A stretch of DNA of 64,000 bases from NCBI GenBank assembly GCA_937894675.1, contig CALCQO010000046.1:110037-174036 (forward strand), written 5' to 3'. Under the pieces are notes generated by a model. That model saw only the letters and a list, made by a program, of their open reading frames with translations, had not been told where the DNA came from and ran no database searches. Both the position numbers and the translations under genes were made by a program. Source of the stretch: an uncultured Clostridia bacterium. GTDB taxonomy: Bacteria; Bacillota; Clostridia; Christensenellales; Aristaeellaceae. Positions 45,470-54,292 of the stretch are shown piece by piece (the stretch's first letter is position 1; every line of letters begins with the position of its first letter).

Positions 45470-48100
45470 TTATTCCACCGTACCGCTGCCTGTCTGGCTG
45501 ATAACATGGATGGTAAAGCCATCCCGGTCATCCGTGTCCACCTGCAGGGTATCCCCGGGGAACAGGTTGCCCTGTACGATGGTTCTGGATACCAGGGTTT
45601 CAATCTTGCTTTGCAACAGCCGTTTCATGGGCCGGGCGCCGTAGTTGGGGTCGTAGCCCTGGGCCATCATGCGGTCGATAGCAGCGTTGGTGAGCTGCAG
45701 CGTCAGTTCCTTTTCCTTTAGCCGTCCCTGCAGCCTTTGCAGCAGCAGGTCGATGATGCCGCGCACATTGTCCCGGGTCAGGGGAGTAAAGAACACGGTG
45801 TCGTCAATCCGGTTCAGGAATTCCGGCCGGAAGGTGCTGCGCAGCAGGGAGGTTACCCTATCCTTGGCGCTTTGCTTCAGCGCGCCGTCCGCCTCAATGC
45901 CTTCCAGAATCTGGGTGGAGCCCAGGTTGCTGGTCATAATCAGGATGGTGTTCTTAAAGTCAACCGTTCTGCCCTGGCTGTCGGTCGCCCGGCCATCGTC
46001 CAGGATTTGCAGCAGGATATTGAATACATCGGGGTGGGCTTTCTCCATCTCATCAAACAGGATGACGGAGTAGGGCTTGCGCCGCACGGCTTCGGTCAGC
46101 TGTCCGCCTTCCTCGTAACCCACATATCCTGGAGGCGCGCCAATCAGGCGGCTGACGGAGAATTTCTCCATGTACTCGGTCATGTCGATACGGATTAGCA
46201 TTCGCTCATCATCAAACAGGCTTTCCGCCAGGGCTTTGGCCAACTCTGTCTTACCAACACCAGTTGGGCCCAGAAACAGGAAGCTGCCGATGGGGCGGCG
46301 CTCGTCGGCGATACCAGCGCGGGAGCGCAGGATGGCGTCGGAGACCACCTGGATGGCTTCATCCTGGCCGATGACCCGTTTGTGCAGTTCCTCCGGCAGG
46401 TGCAGCAGCTTTTCCCGGTCGCTCTCCACCAGCTTGCTGACGGGTATGCCCGTCCATCTCCCCACAATGCGGGCGATTTCTTCCTCTGTTACCTTGTCCC
46501 GCAGATAGGTGGCTTTTTCCTGGGAAGCGGCTTCCCCTTCCTGCTCCTTCAGTTGCTGCTGCAATTTTGGCAGCAGACCATATTTCAGCTCCGCGGCTTT
46601 GTTCAAGTCGTAGGTGCGCTCGGCGGTGGCGATGTCGGCGTTTACCTGCTCCAACTCTTCCCGCAGCTTCTGCACCCGGCCGATGGCGTTCTTTTCATTG
46701 TCCCATTTGGCGTTCATCTCGGCGAATTGCGCCCGCAGGTTGCCAAGTTCCTCCTGCAGTTCCGCGAGGCGGCCTTTGGACAGGGTATCCTGCTCCTTTT
46801 TCAGAGCGGCTTCCTCGATTTCCAGCTGCATGATTTTGCGGCGCACCTCGTCCAGTTCCGTGGGCATGGAGTCCATTTCCGTGCGAATCATGGCGCAGGC
46901 TTCGTCCACCAGGTCGATAGCCTTGTCCGGCAGGAAACGGTCGGTGATGTACCGGTGGGACAGGGTGGCGGCGGCAATCAGGGCATTGTCCTGTATTTTG
47001 ACGCCGTGGAACACTTCATAGCGCTCCCGCAATCCCCGCAGGATGGAGATGGTATCCTCCACCGTGGGCTCATCCACCAGCACGGGCTGGAAGCGCCGTT
47101 CCAGGGCCGCGTCCTTCTCGATATACTTGCGGTATTCATCCAGGGTGGTGGCGCCGATACAGTGCAGTTCACCCCGGGCCAGCATGGGTTTGAGCAGATT
47201 GCCCGCGTCCATGCTGCCTTCCGTTTTGCCCGCGCCGACAATGGTGTGCAGTTCATCGATGAACAGCAGAATCTGCCCATCGCTTTGCTTCACTTCGGCC
47301 AGTACCGCTTTCAAACGCTCCTCAAACTCTCCGCGGAATTTAGCGCCGGCAATCAGCGCGCCCATATCCAAAGAGAAAATGGTGCGGTTTTTCAGATTGT
47401 CCGGCACGTCCCCCCGCACAATCCGCTGGGCCAAACCTTCGGCGATAGCGGTTTTACCGACGCCCGGCTCACCAATCAGCACTGGGTTGTTCTTGGTTTT
47501 ACGGCTTAATATGCGGATTACGTCGCGGATTTCATTGTCCCGCCCGATGACGGGATCCAGCTTCTGCTGCCTAGCAAGCTGCGTTAAATCACTACCGTAC
47601 TTGCTGAGGGCGTCATAGGTATCCTCCGGGTTGTCGCTGGTAACCCGTGCGGCGCCCCGCACTGAGGACAGGGCGTTTAAAAACTCGTCATAATTGACGG
47701 CAAACTGCTGAAAAATCCCTTTTACCGCGGAATCGCCTGTTTCCAGCAGCGCCAGCATCAGATGCTCCACCGAAATGTATTCATCCTTCATGCGGCCGGC
47801 GATGTTGGCGCTTTCCCGCAGGGCTTTGTCCATCTCCTGGGAGATGTAGGTTTTGCCCTGTTCCTGGGCGGCGCCGCGGATGCGCGGCAGCTTTTCCACC
47901 TGGACAATCGCCGCGGCGTGCATGCTTTTGGCGTCCTTGCCCATCTTGCCAAGGAGCTGGGCAATCAGCCCGTCCGGTGCCTCCAAAAGAGCGGCCAGCA
48001 GATGGGGCTGCTCCAGGGTCTGGTTGCTGTATTCTGCTGCCAGGGTTTGCGCCCGCTGTAGGGCTTCCTGGCTTTTTTGCGTGTATTGGTTTCCGTTCAT
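45470..48100 (-). CDS. clpB: ATP-dependent chaperone ClpB
   Basis: Disaggregase that works with DnaK to rescue aggregated proteins. 876 residues from the ATG at 48100 (MNGNQYTQKSQEALQ), with GGAGGAGG upstream. N-domain repeats (1-145), AAA-1 with Walker A GEPGVGKTAIAEGLA (near 205) and the coiled-coil middle domain (about 400-530), which separates ClpB from ClpC/ClpA, then AAA-2 with GPTGVGKTELAKALA (near 610) and the C-terminal lid. A CtsR-type operator overlaps its promoter region. Confidence 0.97.
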   Translation of the reverse strand: MNGNQYTQKSQEALQRAQTLAAEYSNQTLEQPHLLAALLEAPDGLIAQLLGKMGKDAKSMHAAAIVQVEKLPRIRGAAQEQGKTYISQEMDKALRESANIAGRMKDEYISVEHLMLALLETGDSAVKGIFQQFAVNYDEFLNALSSVRGAARVTSDNPEDTYDALSKYGSDLTQLARQQKLDPVIGRDNEIRDVIRILSRKTKNNPVLIGEPGVGKTAIAEGLAQRIVRGDVPDNLKNRTIFSLDMGALIAGAKFRGEFEERLKAVLAEVKQSDGQILLFIDELHTIVGAGKTEGSMDAGNLLKPMLARGELHCIGATTLDEYRKYIEKDAALERRFQPVLVDEPTVEDTISILRGLRERYEVFHGVKIQDNALIAAATLSHRYITDRFLPDKAIDLVDEACAMIRTEMDSMPTELDEVRRKIMQLEIEEAALKKEQDTLSKGRLAELQEELGNLRAQFAEMNAKWDNEKNAIGRVQKLREELEQVNADIATAERTYDLNKAAELKYGLLPKLQQQLKEQEGEAASQEKATYLRDKVTEEEIARIVGRWTGIPVSKLVESDREKLLHLPEELHKRVIGQDEAIQVVSDAILRSRAGIADERRPIGSFLFLGPTGVGKTELAKALAESLFDDERMLIRIDMTEYMEKFSVSRLIGAPPGYVGYEEGGQLTEAVRRKPYSVILFDEMEKAHPDVFNILLQILDDGRATDSQGRTVDFKNTILIMTSNLGSTQILEGIEADGALKQSAKDRVTSLLRSTFRPEFLNRIDDTVFFTPLTRDNVRGIIDLLLQRLQGRLKEKELTLQLTNAAIDRMMAQGYDPNYGARPMKRLLQSKIETLVSRTIVQGNLFPGDTLQVDTDDRDGFTIHVISQTGSGTVE

Positions 48101-48132
48101 ACTCTCTCTTCCTCCTCCAGGGCAAAGATACA

Positions 48133-48149
48133 TCTGACCCTCTTTGACC
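48133..48149 (-). promoter_or_regulatory. CtsR operator at clpB
   Basis: GGTCAAAGAGGGTCAGA on the minus strand, against the CtsR consensus of two RGTCAAA heptads with a three-base gap: one mismatch only. It begins about three bases after the predicted start of transcription. No CIRCE (HrcA) element was seen. Confidence 0.8.
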
Positions 48150-48158
48150 TACGATTTT

Positions 48159-48186
48159 ATTATACCACTTATGGAATCGCTGTCAA
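48159..48186 (-). promoter_or_regulatory. clpB promoter
   Basis: TTGACA, 16-base spacer, TATAAT preceded by TGG, minus strand. Confidence 0.8.
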
Positions 48187-48242
48187 GGAATTTTCGCCAA
48201 TTTTCTTCAAGTTTTTCACCAGTACCCATGGCCCCCGCTCCC

Positions 48243-48271
48243 TTGTCACCAACAGGCGGATTTGGTATAAT
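48243..48271 (+). promoter_or_regulatory. Promoter of the AI-2E-type permease operon
   Basis: TTGTCA, 17-base spacer, TATAAT preceded by TGG. Confidence 0.78.
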
Positions 48272-48298
48272 CCGGGCACCGGACAAGGAGGGCACAGG

Positions 48299-49441
48299 AT
48301 GGCCACATGGTTCATGCAGAAAAGCAACAGGCGGGCAGTCATGCTGCTGATGCTGTTTGTTTTCGTCCTTTTCCGCTTTGAAGGCGTCATGGATGTCATC
48401 CATAAGATGATGGCCATCCTGTCGCCCTTTTTTATCGGCAGCGTCATCGCGCTGCTGGTGAATCTGCCCATGCGGTGGATGGAGCGAACCTTTGTTTTCT
48501 TCCATAAAACACCCCTGCTGCGCAAACTGAAGCGCCCGGTGTGCCTCACCCTGTCTGTGCTGCTGGTGGTGGCCTTGATTGTGGTGATGATGGTGGTCAT
48601 CATCCCGGAAGTGCGGGTGGCGATTGAAAGCATGATTGTCGTCCTGCCCGACGCCATCCGCCAAGCCCTGGACTGGACTAATGAACTGGGCGTCCGGCTG
48701 CGGACCAACCTGGACTTGGCGGTGCCCGAGCAGGGGGATGTGAAGGAGCAGGTGGAGTCCATCCTGCAGTACCTGGTGGGGGGGATATCCAACTCCACCG
48801 GCATCCTGTCCTCAGCCGCCAGCATTGTCATGGATGCCATCATCGGCTTGGTGTTCGCCATTTATCTGCTTTCCGGCAAGGAAAAACTGTTGGCAAACTT
48901 CAAACTGTTCACCGCCTCCTACTTAAAACCGGAAACCGACAGAAAGCTGCACCATGTGCTGAAGCTATCGGTTAATACCTTTTCCGACTTCTTCGGCGGC
49001 CAGTGCATCCAGGCTTTTTCCTCCGCGCTGCTGACCTGGTTTTTCCTGATGATTTTCGGCATACCCTACGCCGTACTCATCGCCATGCTGGTGTTTATCA
49101 CCGCTTTTATTCCCATCTTTGGTCCCTACATCTCCGGGGCTATCGGCATGCTGCTGGTGTTCTCCCAAAGCGCCGGGCTGGTCGGCTGGTTCCTCCTGAT
49201 TTTCTTTGTGGTGCAGCAGATTTCAGGCTCGGTCATCTATCCGCGCATCATGGAAAAAGCCATCGATATGCCCTCCATCTGGGTGCTGCTGTCCGTTACC
49301 ATCGGCGGCGGGCTGATGGGCTTGATGGGCATGATGTTTTTTATTCCCTTCACGGCCATTGTCTATAACCTGGTGAAGGATGATGTCATCAGACGGCAGG
49401 GCAGCAATCCGGAGCAAAACGGCGGTGTTGCCCATGTCTGA
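48299..49441 (+). CDS. AI-2E family transporter-like membrane protein
   Basis: 380 residues, about eight membrane helices, AI-2E/PerM family (UPF0118). ATG at 48299 with AAGGAGG upstream; longer open frame to 48077 has no ribosome site. Typical blocks are MMAILSPFFIGSVIALLVNL at the first helices, the amphipathic extracellular stretch (about 95-170), and VFITAFIPIFGPYISGAIGM plus YPRIMEKAIDMPSIWVLLS near the end. Members have been linked to Na+(Li+)/H+ antiport or autoinducer export, so the substrate is open. The gene overlaps the following ATPase gene by eight bases. Confidence 0.9.
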   Translation: MATWFMQKSNRRAVMLLMLFVFVLFRFEGVMDVIHKMMAILSPFFIGSVIALLVNLPMRWMERTFVFFHKTPLLRKLKRPVCLTLSVLLVVALIVVMMVVIIPEVRVAIESMIVVLPDAIRQALDWTNELGVRLRTNLDLAVPEQGDVKEQVESILQYLVGGISNSTGILSSAASIVMDAIIGLVFAIYLLSGKEKLLANFKLFTASYLKPETDRKLHHVLKLSVNTFSDFFGGQCIQAFSSALLTWFFLMIFGIPYAVLIAMLVFITAFIPIFGPYISGAIGMLLVFSQSAGLVGWFLLIFFVVQQISGSVIYPRIMEKAIDMPSIWVLLSVTIGGGLMGLMGMMFFIPFTAIVYNLVKDDVIRRQGSNPEQNGGVAHV

Positions 49442-50321
49442 TATTGTATTCAACAACATTACGGTAGAGCATGGGGAGGACAGCGGCCTGTTCCACCTAA
49501 GCTTCAGCGTCAGCCCGGGAGAATCCTACGCGGTGCTGGCGCCCACTGGCGCAGGCAAGAGCACCATCGCTTCCCTGCTGATGGGGCTGACTATACCGGA
49601 CGAAGGCAGCTGCGCCGTCAGGGGTCACGATTGTTTTTCTGATCATGCCCAGGTGAAGTCCCTGGTGGGCTTTATGCCGGGCAATCCCTATTTGCCCCCA
49701 AAGGCGGACGGGGAAGCGTTCCTGAAGATGCTGTCCTCCTGGCACGGCGGCGCGTCGGAAGACAAAATCCGCCAGGTGATGGAAAAGCTGGACATCAATC
49801 CACTTGGAACCTTCGGCAGGATGACAGCATTGAACAAGAGCAAGATAGCCATCCTCTTCGGGCTGATGTACGATTCCCCCATTTTGGTGCTGGATGAGCC
49901 CTACATGGGGCTGGACGCCTTTGCCCGGGACGCGCTGACAGAACTGCTGCTCGAAGAAAAGGCCGAAGGCAAAACCATCCTGCTGCTGACCCATGTGCTG
50001 CAGCAGGCGCAGAAGCTGTGCGACCGCATCGCCATCATGCGCAAAGGCCGCCTGGTGGTGGAACAGCAGTCCGAGCAATTGCAGTTTTCCCGCCAGAAGG
50101 TGTACCACATCACCTTTGACACCGCCAAGGAAGCCAGCCGCTTCTCCCAGGAATGGGAAACGGCGGTGGAACTGATTGGCGAGCGCGCCATCGTCGCCGT
50201 GCCCGCCAGCCCCATGGCGCTGATTAAAACCCTTTCCAACTACGCCATCAAGGATTTTATCGGCGGCCGAGACGAGGGGGAGGAAGCCTTCCTGCGCTAC
50301 TATGGGGACGATACGCTATGA
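49434..50321 (+). CDS. ABC transporter ATP-binding protein with degenerate signature
   Basis: 295 residues, ATG at 49434 inside the end of the previous gene. Walker A APTGAGKSTIASLL (near 37), Walker B ILVLDEPYMGLDA (near 155), His in ILLLTHVLQQAQ. In place of the LSGGQ signature it reads RMTALNKSKIAILFGL, losing the Gly-Gly. A C-terminal domain of about 80 residues follows. With the next gene it forms a two-component ABC-2 type exporter; substrate unknown. The altered signature may reduce activity, but similar 'NKSK' variants occur in Firmicute exporters. Confidence 0.85.
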   Translation: MSDIVFNNITVEHGEDSGLFHLSFSVSPGESYAVLAPTGAGKSTIASLLMGLTIPDEGSCAVRGHDCFSDHAQVKSLVGFMPGNPYLPPKADGEAFLKMLSSWHGGASEDKIRQVMEKLDINPLGTFGRMTALNKSKIAILFGLMYDSPILVLDEPYMGLDAFARDALTELLLEEKAEGKTILLLTHVLQQAQKLCDRIAIMRKGRLVVEQQSEQLQFSRQKVYHITFDTAKEASRFSQEWETAVELIGERAIVAVPASPMALIKTLSNYAIKDFIGGRDEGEEAFLRYYGDDTL

Positions 50322-51112
50322 AAAAATTTTTTCAATACCGATGGAAAAGCCAAAGGGGTCAATTGCTGTTGCTGCTGCTCATCACCCTGGGCATGGGGGT
50401 TGGGGCGGCGGCGCTGTTTGTCCCCCCCGGCGAGGGGGTGAAGGGCGGGCTGGAGCAAGTCCGCCTGCAGGCGCCTGCCCTGGCCAACCTGCTCAACATG
50501 CGGCTTTTTATCCTGCCGGGGGATCATCTGGTTTCCCTGCTCTTTGGTTTGCTCCTACCCCTCTCCTCCCTTTGGTATGTTAATTCGGCAGCCGCCAGAC
50601 TGCAGGCGCGTCCCTTGTACACGGGTGAAATCATCTGGCTGGTCAATGCTCCCAGAGCCAAGGGTCTGGTCGTGTTGACACATTATGCGATTATCCTGGT
50701 GGGTGTGCTGGCGCAGTACGCCCTGCTTGCCTTCAGTGCTTGGGCTGGCCGGTTCCTTTTTCCCGCCTGGCGGGTGGACATGCTGCCCCTGCTGAGGGTG
50801 TGTCTGGGCGCTTTTCTGTTGATGGGGCTGCCTGCCGGCGCGGCGGTATTGGCTGCCGCCTTGTCCCGGGACGGCAGAATGCCCAGGCTGGTTCCGGTGC
50901 TGATGCTGTTATTCTTTATCCTGCGCATGGCTGCCAACCTGGGGGGCAGCGCGGCATGGCTGCAGTACCTGACCCCCTTTACTCTCTTTGATGTATGGGG
51001 CGTTCTGCGGGGGCAGCCTGGCTCTTTGCTATTGACCCTTGTGCCCTTCGCGGCAGGCGGTCTGCTGGCTGTCCTTGGCGCGGCGATTTTCGCCAGACGC
51101 GATCTATCCTGA
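50318..51112 (+). CDS. ABC-2 type permease-like membrane protein
   Basis: 264 residues with six predicted helices, starting KFFQYRWKSQRGQLLLLLLI. There is no conserved catalytic motif; the call as the permease partner rests on the four-base overlap with the ATPase gene, helix count and short basic N-terminus. The last helix ends in FARRDLS, as in many ABC-2 permeases. The substrate cannot be guessed. Confidence 0.72.
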   Translation: MKKFFQYRWKSQRGQLLLLLLITLGMGVGAAALFVPPGEGVKGGLEQVRLQAPALANLLNMRLFILPGDHLVSLLFGLLLPLSSLWYVNSAAARLQARPLYTGEIIWLVNAPRAKGLVVLTHYAIILVGVLAQYALLAFSAWAGRFLFPAWRVDMLPLLRVCLGAFLLMGLPAGAAVLAAALSRDGRMPRLVPVLMLLFFILRMAANLGGSAAWLQYLTPFTLFDVWGVLRGQPGSLLLTLVPFAAGGLLAVLGAAIFARRDLS

Positions 51113-51133
51113 TTTTCACTTGTAGGAGGTACC

Positions 51134-53404
51134 ATGAAGAACCGTTTTGCCATCCACCCCTTTCGCGTGGTGGAGACTTCTTTTTATCCTGAGGATATGC
51201 GCTTTGGCGAAAGCCTGATGTCCCTTGGCAACGGCGCCATGGGCCTGCGCGGCAATTTTGAGGAGGACTATTCCGGCGATACCCACCGGGGTACCTATAT
51301 TGGCGGGGTCTGGTTCCCCGATAAAACCCGGGTGGGCTGGTGGAAGAACGGCTACCCCCAGTATTTTGGCAAGGTAATCAACGCGGTTAACCTGATTGGC
51401 CTGCATGTGACAATAAATGGCCACACCCTGGACGCCGCGAAATACCCTGTGGCTTCCTATCATAGGGAACTGGACATGCAGCGGGGCGTGTTAACGCGTA
51501 AAATGACGCTGCTGCTGCCCGAGGGGGAAGTGGAGATTACCACGGAACGCTTTGTTTCCATGGCGGACAAGCATGTCCTGGCGCTGCGCTATCAAGTAAT
51601 CCCTGCTTTCCCGGCGGATATTGCCATCACCCAATACCTGGACGGCAATGTCCACAATGAGGATAGCAACTACGACGAGATCTTCTGGAATCAGCTGGAA
51701 GCGAAAGTACACAATGATACTGCCCTTGTGGTAAGCCAGACGAAGGAGAATCCCTTCGGCACCCCCCGCTTCATCGTGGGGGCAGCGGCAGTCGCCCAAA
51801 CCCAGATGAAAAGGGAAGAGGAGAACGCTACCTCAGGGTATGCCGCTGTCACTTATCGTCAACAGGTGGAGGCCGGCCAGCCCTGCGTGCTGCACAAAAT
51901 TGTCTGCGTGGCAACCGATCGGGACATGCCGGGCGAGGAAGTTTCCAAAGCAGTGCTGCGCTTTGCGCAGGAGGCAGCCCGCCAGGGCTACGCGCAGCTT
52001 CTTGCTCAGCATGAAGCCGCCTGGCTAAGCAAATGGGAAACGGCGGATGTGCAGATTGAGGGGGACGACGCAGCCCAGCAGGGCATCCGCTTCAACCTAT
52101 TTCAGTTATTGTCCACCTACACGGGGGAAGACGCCCGCCTGAACATCGGCCCCAAGGGCTTTACCGGAGAAAAGTACGGCGGCGCCACCTACTGGGATAC
52201 GGAGGCCTTCTGTTTCCCGGTGTATCTGGCCATTTCCGGCGAGGAGGTGGCCAAACAGCTGCTGCTCTACCGCCACCGCCAATTGCCCCAAGCCTTTGGC
52301 AACGCCAAGCAGCAGGGCCTGCCCGGCGCCCTCTATCCCATGGTGACCTTTACCGGCACCGAGTGCCATAACGAGTGGGAAATCACCTTCATGGAACTGC
52401 ACCGCAACGGCGCCATTGCCCACGCCATCTTCAACTATGCAACCTATACCGAAGATTTTGACTATATAAAGAATGAGGGCTTAGATGTGCTGGTGGGCAT
52501 CGCCCGCTTCTGGGCTGGCCGGGTGCACTGGAACGCCGGCAAGAAGGTCTATATGATGCACGGTGTCACCGGCCCCAACGAGTATGAGAACAATGTCAAT
52601 AACAACTGGTATACCAACCGCATCGCGGCCTGGTGCCTGAACCTTTGCTGCCAGGCGGCGGGCCTTGCCGGCAGGGAACGCTGGGAACAGCTGAGCCTGA
52701 CCGCCCAGGAACTGGACAGCTATCGGGACATATCGGAAAACATGTACTACCCCGTGGATGAGGAACTGGGCATCTTCGTGCAGCATGACACCTTCCTGGA
52801 TAAGCTGATTCAGCCTGCCTCCGCCATCCCGCAACAGGAACGCCCCCTCAACCAGCACTGGTCGTGGGATCGGATACTGCGCTCCTGCTACATCAAGCAG
52901 GGAGATGTGCTGCAGGGTTTGTATACCTTGGGGCACCTGTACGATACAGAAACCAAGCGCCGCAACTTCGCCTTCTATGAACCCCTTACGGTGCATGAGA
53001 GCAGCCTGTCGCCCTGTGTCCACGCCATTCTGGCCGCGGAAATCGGGGACGAAGAGAAAGCGGTGGAAATGTATCAGCGCACCGCCCGGCTGGATTTGGA
53101 CAATATCAACAACGATACCCAGGATGGTTTGCATATCACCAGCATGTCGGGCAGTTGGCTGGCTATTACCCAGGGCTTCGCCGGCATGCGCACCGTGGAA
53201 GGGCTGTCCTTTGCCCCCATGCTGCCGGCCGGCTGGCGCGGCTACAGCTTCCGTTTTATCTACAGGGGACGGGTGGTGCAGGTGCGGGTAGGGGAGGAGA
53301 AGATCACCTTCACCCTGGAAAAGGGCAAAGCTTTGACACTGAAACTCTATGGCAAAACCATTACCCTGGACGGCGCCTATGAGGCGGCAAGGAGAAAAGC
53401 ATGA
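51134..53404 (+). CDS. mapA: Maltose phosphorylase (glycoside hydrolase family 65)
   Basis: Phosphorolysis of maltose to glucose and beta-glucose-1-phosphate. 756 residues, same length as Lactobacillus maltose phosphorylase and closely similar along its length: ESLMSLGNGAMGLRGNFEE, GGVWFPDKTRVGWWKNGYP, DARLNIGPKGFTGEKYGG, and the general acid Glu483 in TGPNEYENNVNNNWYTN. Other GH65 phosphorylases (trehalose, kojibiose, nigerose) differ in these blocks. TAGGAGG ribosome site. The usual companion beta-phosphoglucomutase is not in the window. Ends overlapping the next gene (ATGA). Confidence 0.92.
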   Translation: MKNRFAIHPFRVVETSFYPEDMRFGESLMSLGNGAMGLRGNFEEDYSGDTHRGTYIGGVWFPDKTRVGWWKNGYPQYFGKVINAVNLIGLHVTINGHTLDAAKYPVASYHRELDMQRGVLTRKMTLLLPEGEVEITTERFVSMADKHVLALRYQVIPAFPADIAITQYLDGNVHNEDSNYDEIFWNQLEAKVHNDTALVVSQTKENPFGTPRFIVGAAAVAQTQMKREEENATSGYAAVTYRQQVEAGQPCVLHKIVCVATDRDMPGEEVSKAVLRFAQEAARQGYAQLLAQHEAAWLSKWETADVQIEGDDAAQQGIRFNLFQLLSTYTGEDARLNIGPKGFTGEKYGGATYWDTEAFCFPVYLAISGEEVAKQLLLYRHRQLPQAFGNAKQQGLPGALYPMVTFTGTECHNEWEITFMELHRNGAIAHAIFNYATYTEDFDYIKNEGLDVLVGIARFWAGRVHWNAGKKVYMMHGVTGPNEYENNVNNNWYTNRIAAWCLNLCCQAAGLAGRERWEQLSLTAQELDSYRDISENMYYPVDEELGIFVQHDTFLDKLIQPASAIPQQERPLNQHWSWDRILRSCYIKQGDVLQGLYTLGHLYDTETKRRNFAFYEPLTVHESSLSPCVHAILAAEIGDEEKAVEMYQRTARLDLDNINNDTQDGLHITSMSGSWLAITQGFAGMRTVEGLSFAPMLPAGWRGYSFRFIYRGRVVQVRVGEEKITFTLEKGKALTLKLYGKTITLDGAYEAARRKA

Positions 53405-54198
53405 AAAAACTGTTCATCAGTGCGGACATTGAGGGTACCTGCGGCATCCTGCACTGGGATGAGACCCTGAAGGATAAAAAGGATCATGCGTATTTTGCCC
53501 GGCAGATGACGCTGGAAGTCGCTGCCGCCTGCGAGGGCGCCCACGCCTCCGGTGTGCAGGAGATACTCGTGCGGGACGCCCATGACAGCGCCCGCAATTT
53601 GATGCCCGACCTGCTGCCGCCCTACACGCGCGTGCTGCGCGGCTGGGCGCCCGACCCCTACTGCATGATGACAGGGCTGGACGCCAGCTACGACGGGGTG
53701 GTGTTTACCGGCTACCACAGCGCCGCTTTATGGGACGGCAACCCCCTGGCCCACAGCATGGATACAAACTGGGGCGGCATCCTCATCAACGGCGAAATTG
53801 CCAGCGAGCTGATGCTCAACAGCTACACCGCCGCTTATGAAAACGTGCCTGTGCTGGCGGTTACAGGGGATGAAATGCTGTGCCGGTGGATGAAGGACTT
53901 CTCTCCCGGCACCGCCGTGGTGCCTGTATCCCGCGGGGTGGGGGCGGCCTCCCTCTCCCTGCACCCGCAGGAGGCTATCCGCCGCATTAGGGAAACGGTG
54001 CAGGAAGCGGTGACATACAAGCGGGAAGACTGTTTGGTTCAGCTGCCCGAATATTTTGAGGTGTCCATCACCTTCAAGAAACATGGGGACGCCTACCGCA
54101 ACAGCTTCTACCCCGGGGCTCGCCTGACAGCCCCTCACACCATCGCTTTTGAAACCGACGACTACTATGAGGTGCTGCGCCTCATCCACTTTATGTAA
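53401..54198 (+). CDS. M55 family D-aminopeptidase (DppA-like)
   Basis: Zinc-dependent peptidase family that cleaves D-amino acid peptides, probably recycling wall peptides. 265 residues. DIEGTCGI with metal ligands Asp9 and Glu11 at the N-terminus, VRDAHDSARNLMPDLLP (near 58, Asp and His ligands), FTGYHSAA (near 105, His) and the Glu in NGEIASELMLN (near 135) are the metal-binding pattern of DppA. Four-base overlap with mapA indicates co-transcription, though the pathways are different. Confidence 0.92.
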   Translation: MKKLFISADIEGTCGILHWDETLKDKKDHAYFARQMTLEVAAACEGAHASGVQEILVRDAHDSARNLMPDLLPPYTRVLRGWAPDPYCMMTGLDASYDGVVFTGYHSAALWDGNPLAHSMDTNWGGILINGEIASELMLNSYTAAYENVPVLAVTGDEMLCRWMKDFSPGTAVVPVSRGVGAASLSLHPQEAIRRIRETVQEAVTYKREDCLVQLPEYFEVSITFKKHGDAYRNSFYPGARLTAPHTIAFETDDYYEVLRLIHFM

Positions 54199-54224
54199 AT
54201 GCTTCTTTCTTCAGATTCCTTCAG

Positions 54225-54253
54225 ATGACAATAAACCGTCCGGATGCTATACT
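54225..54253 (+). promoter_or_regulatory. Promoter of the flippase-like gene
   Basis: ATGACA, 17-base spacer, TATACT preceded by TGC. Confidence 0.6.
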
Positions 54254-54292
54254 ATCCTTTGGTGCCCTCCAACACGCCGAAAGGATGCATGC

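Noticed and set aside
48101..48298. CIRCE element at clpB
   Set aside because: No TTAGCACTC-type inverted repeat found; the CtsR-like heptads explain the region.
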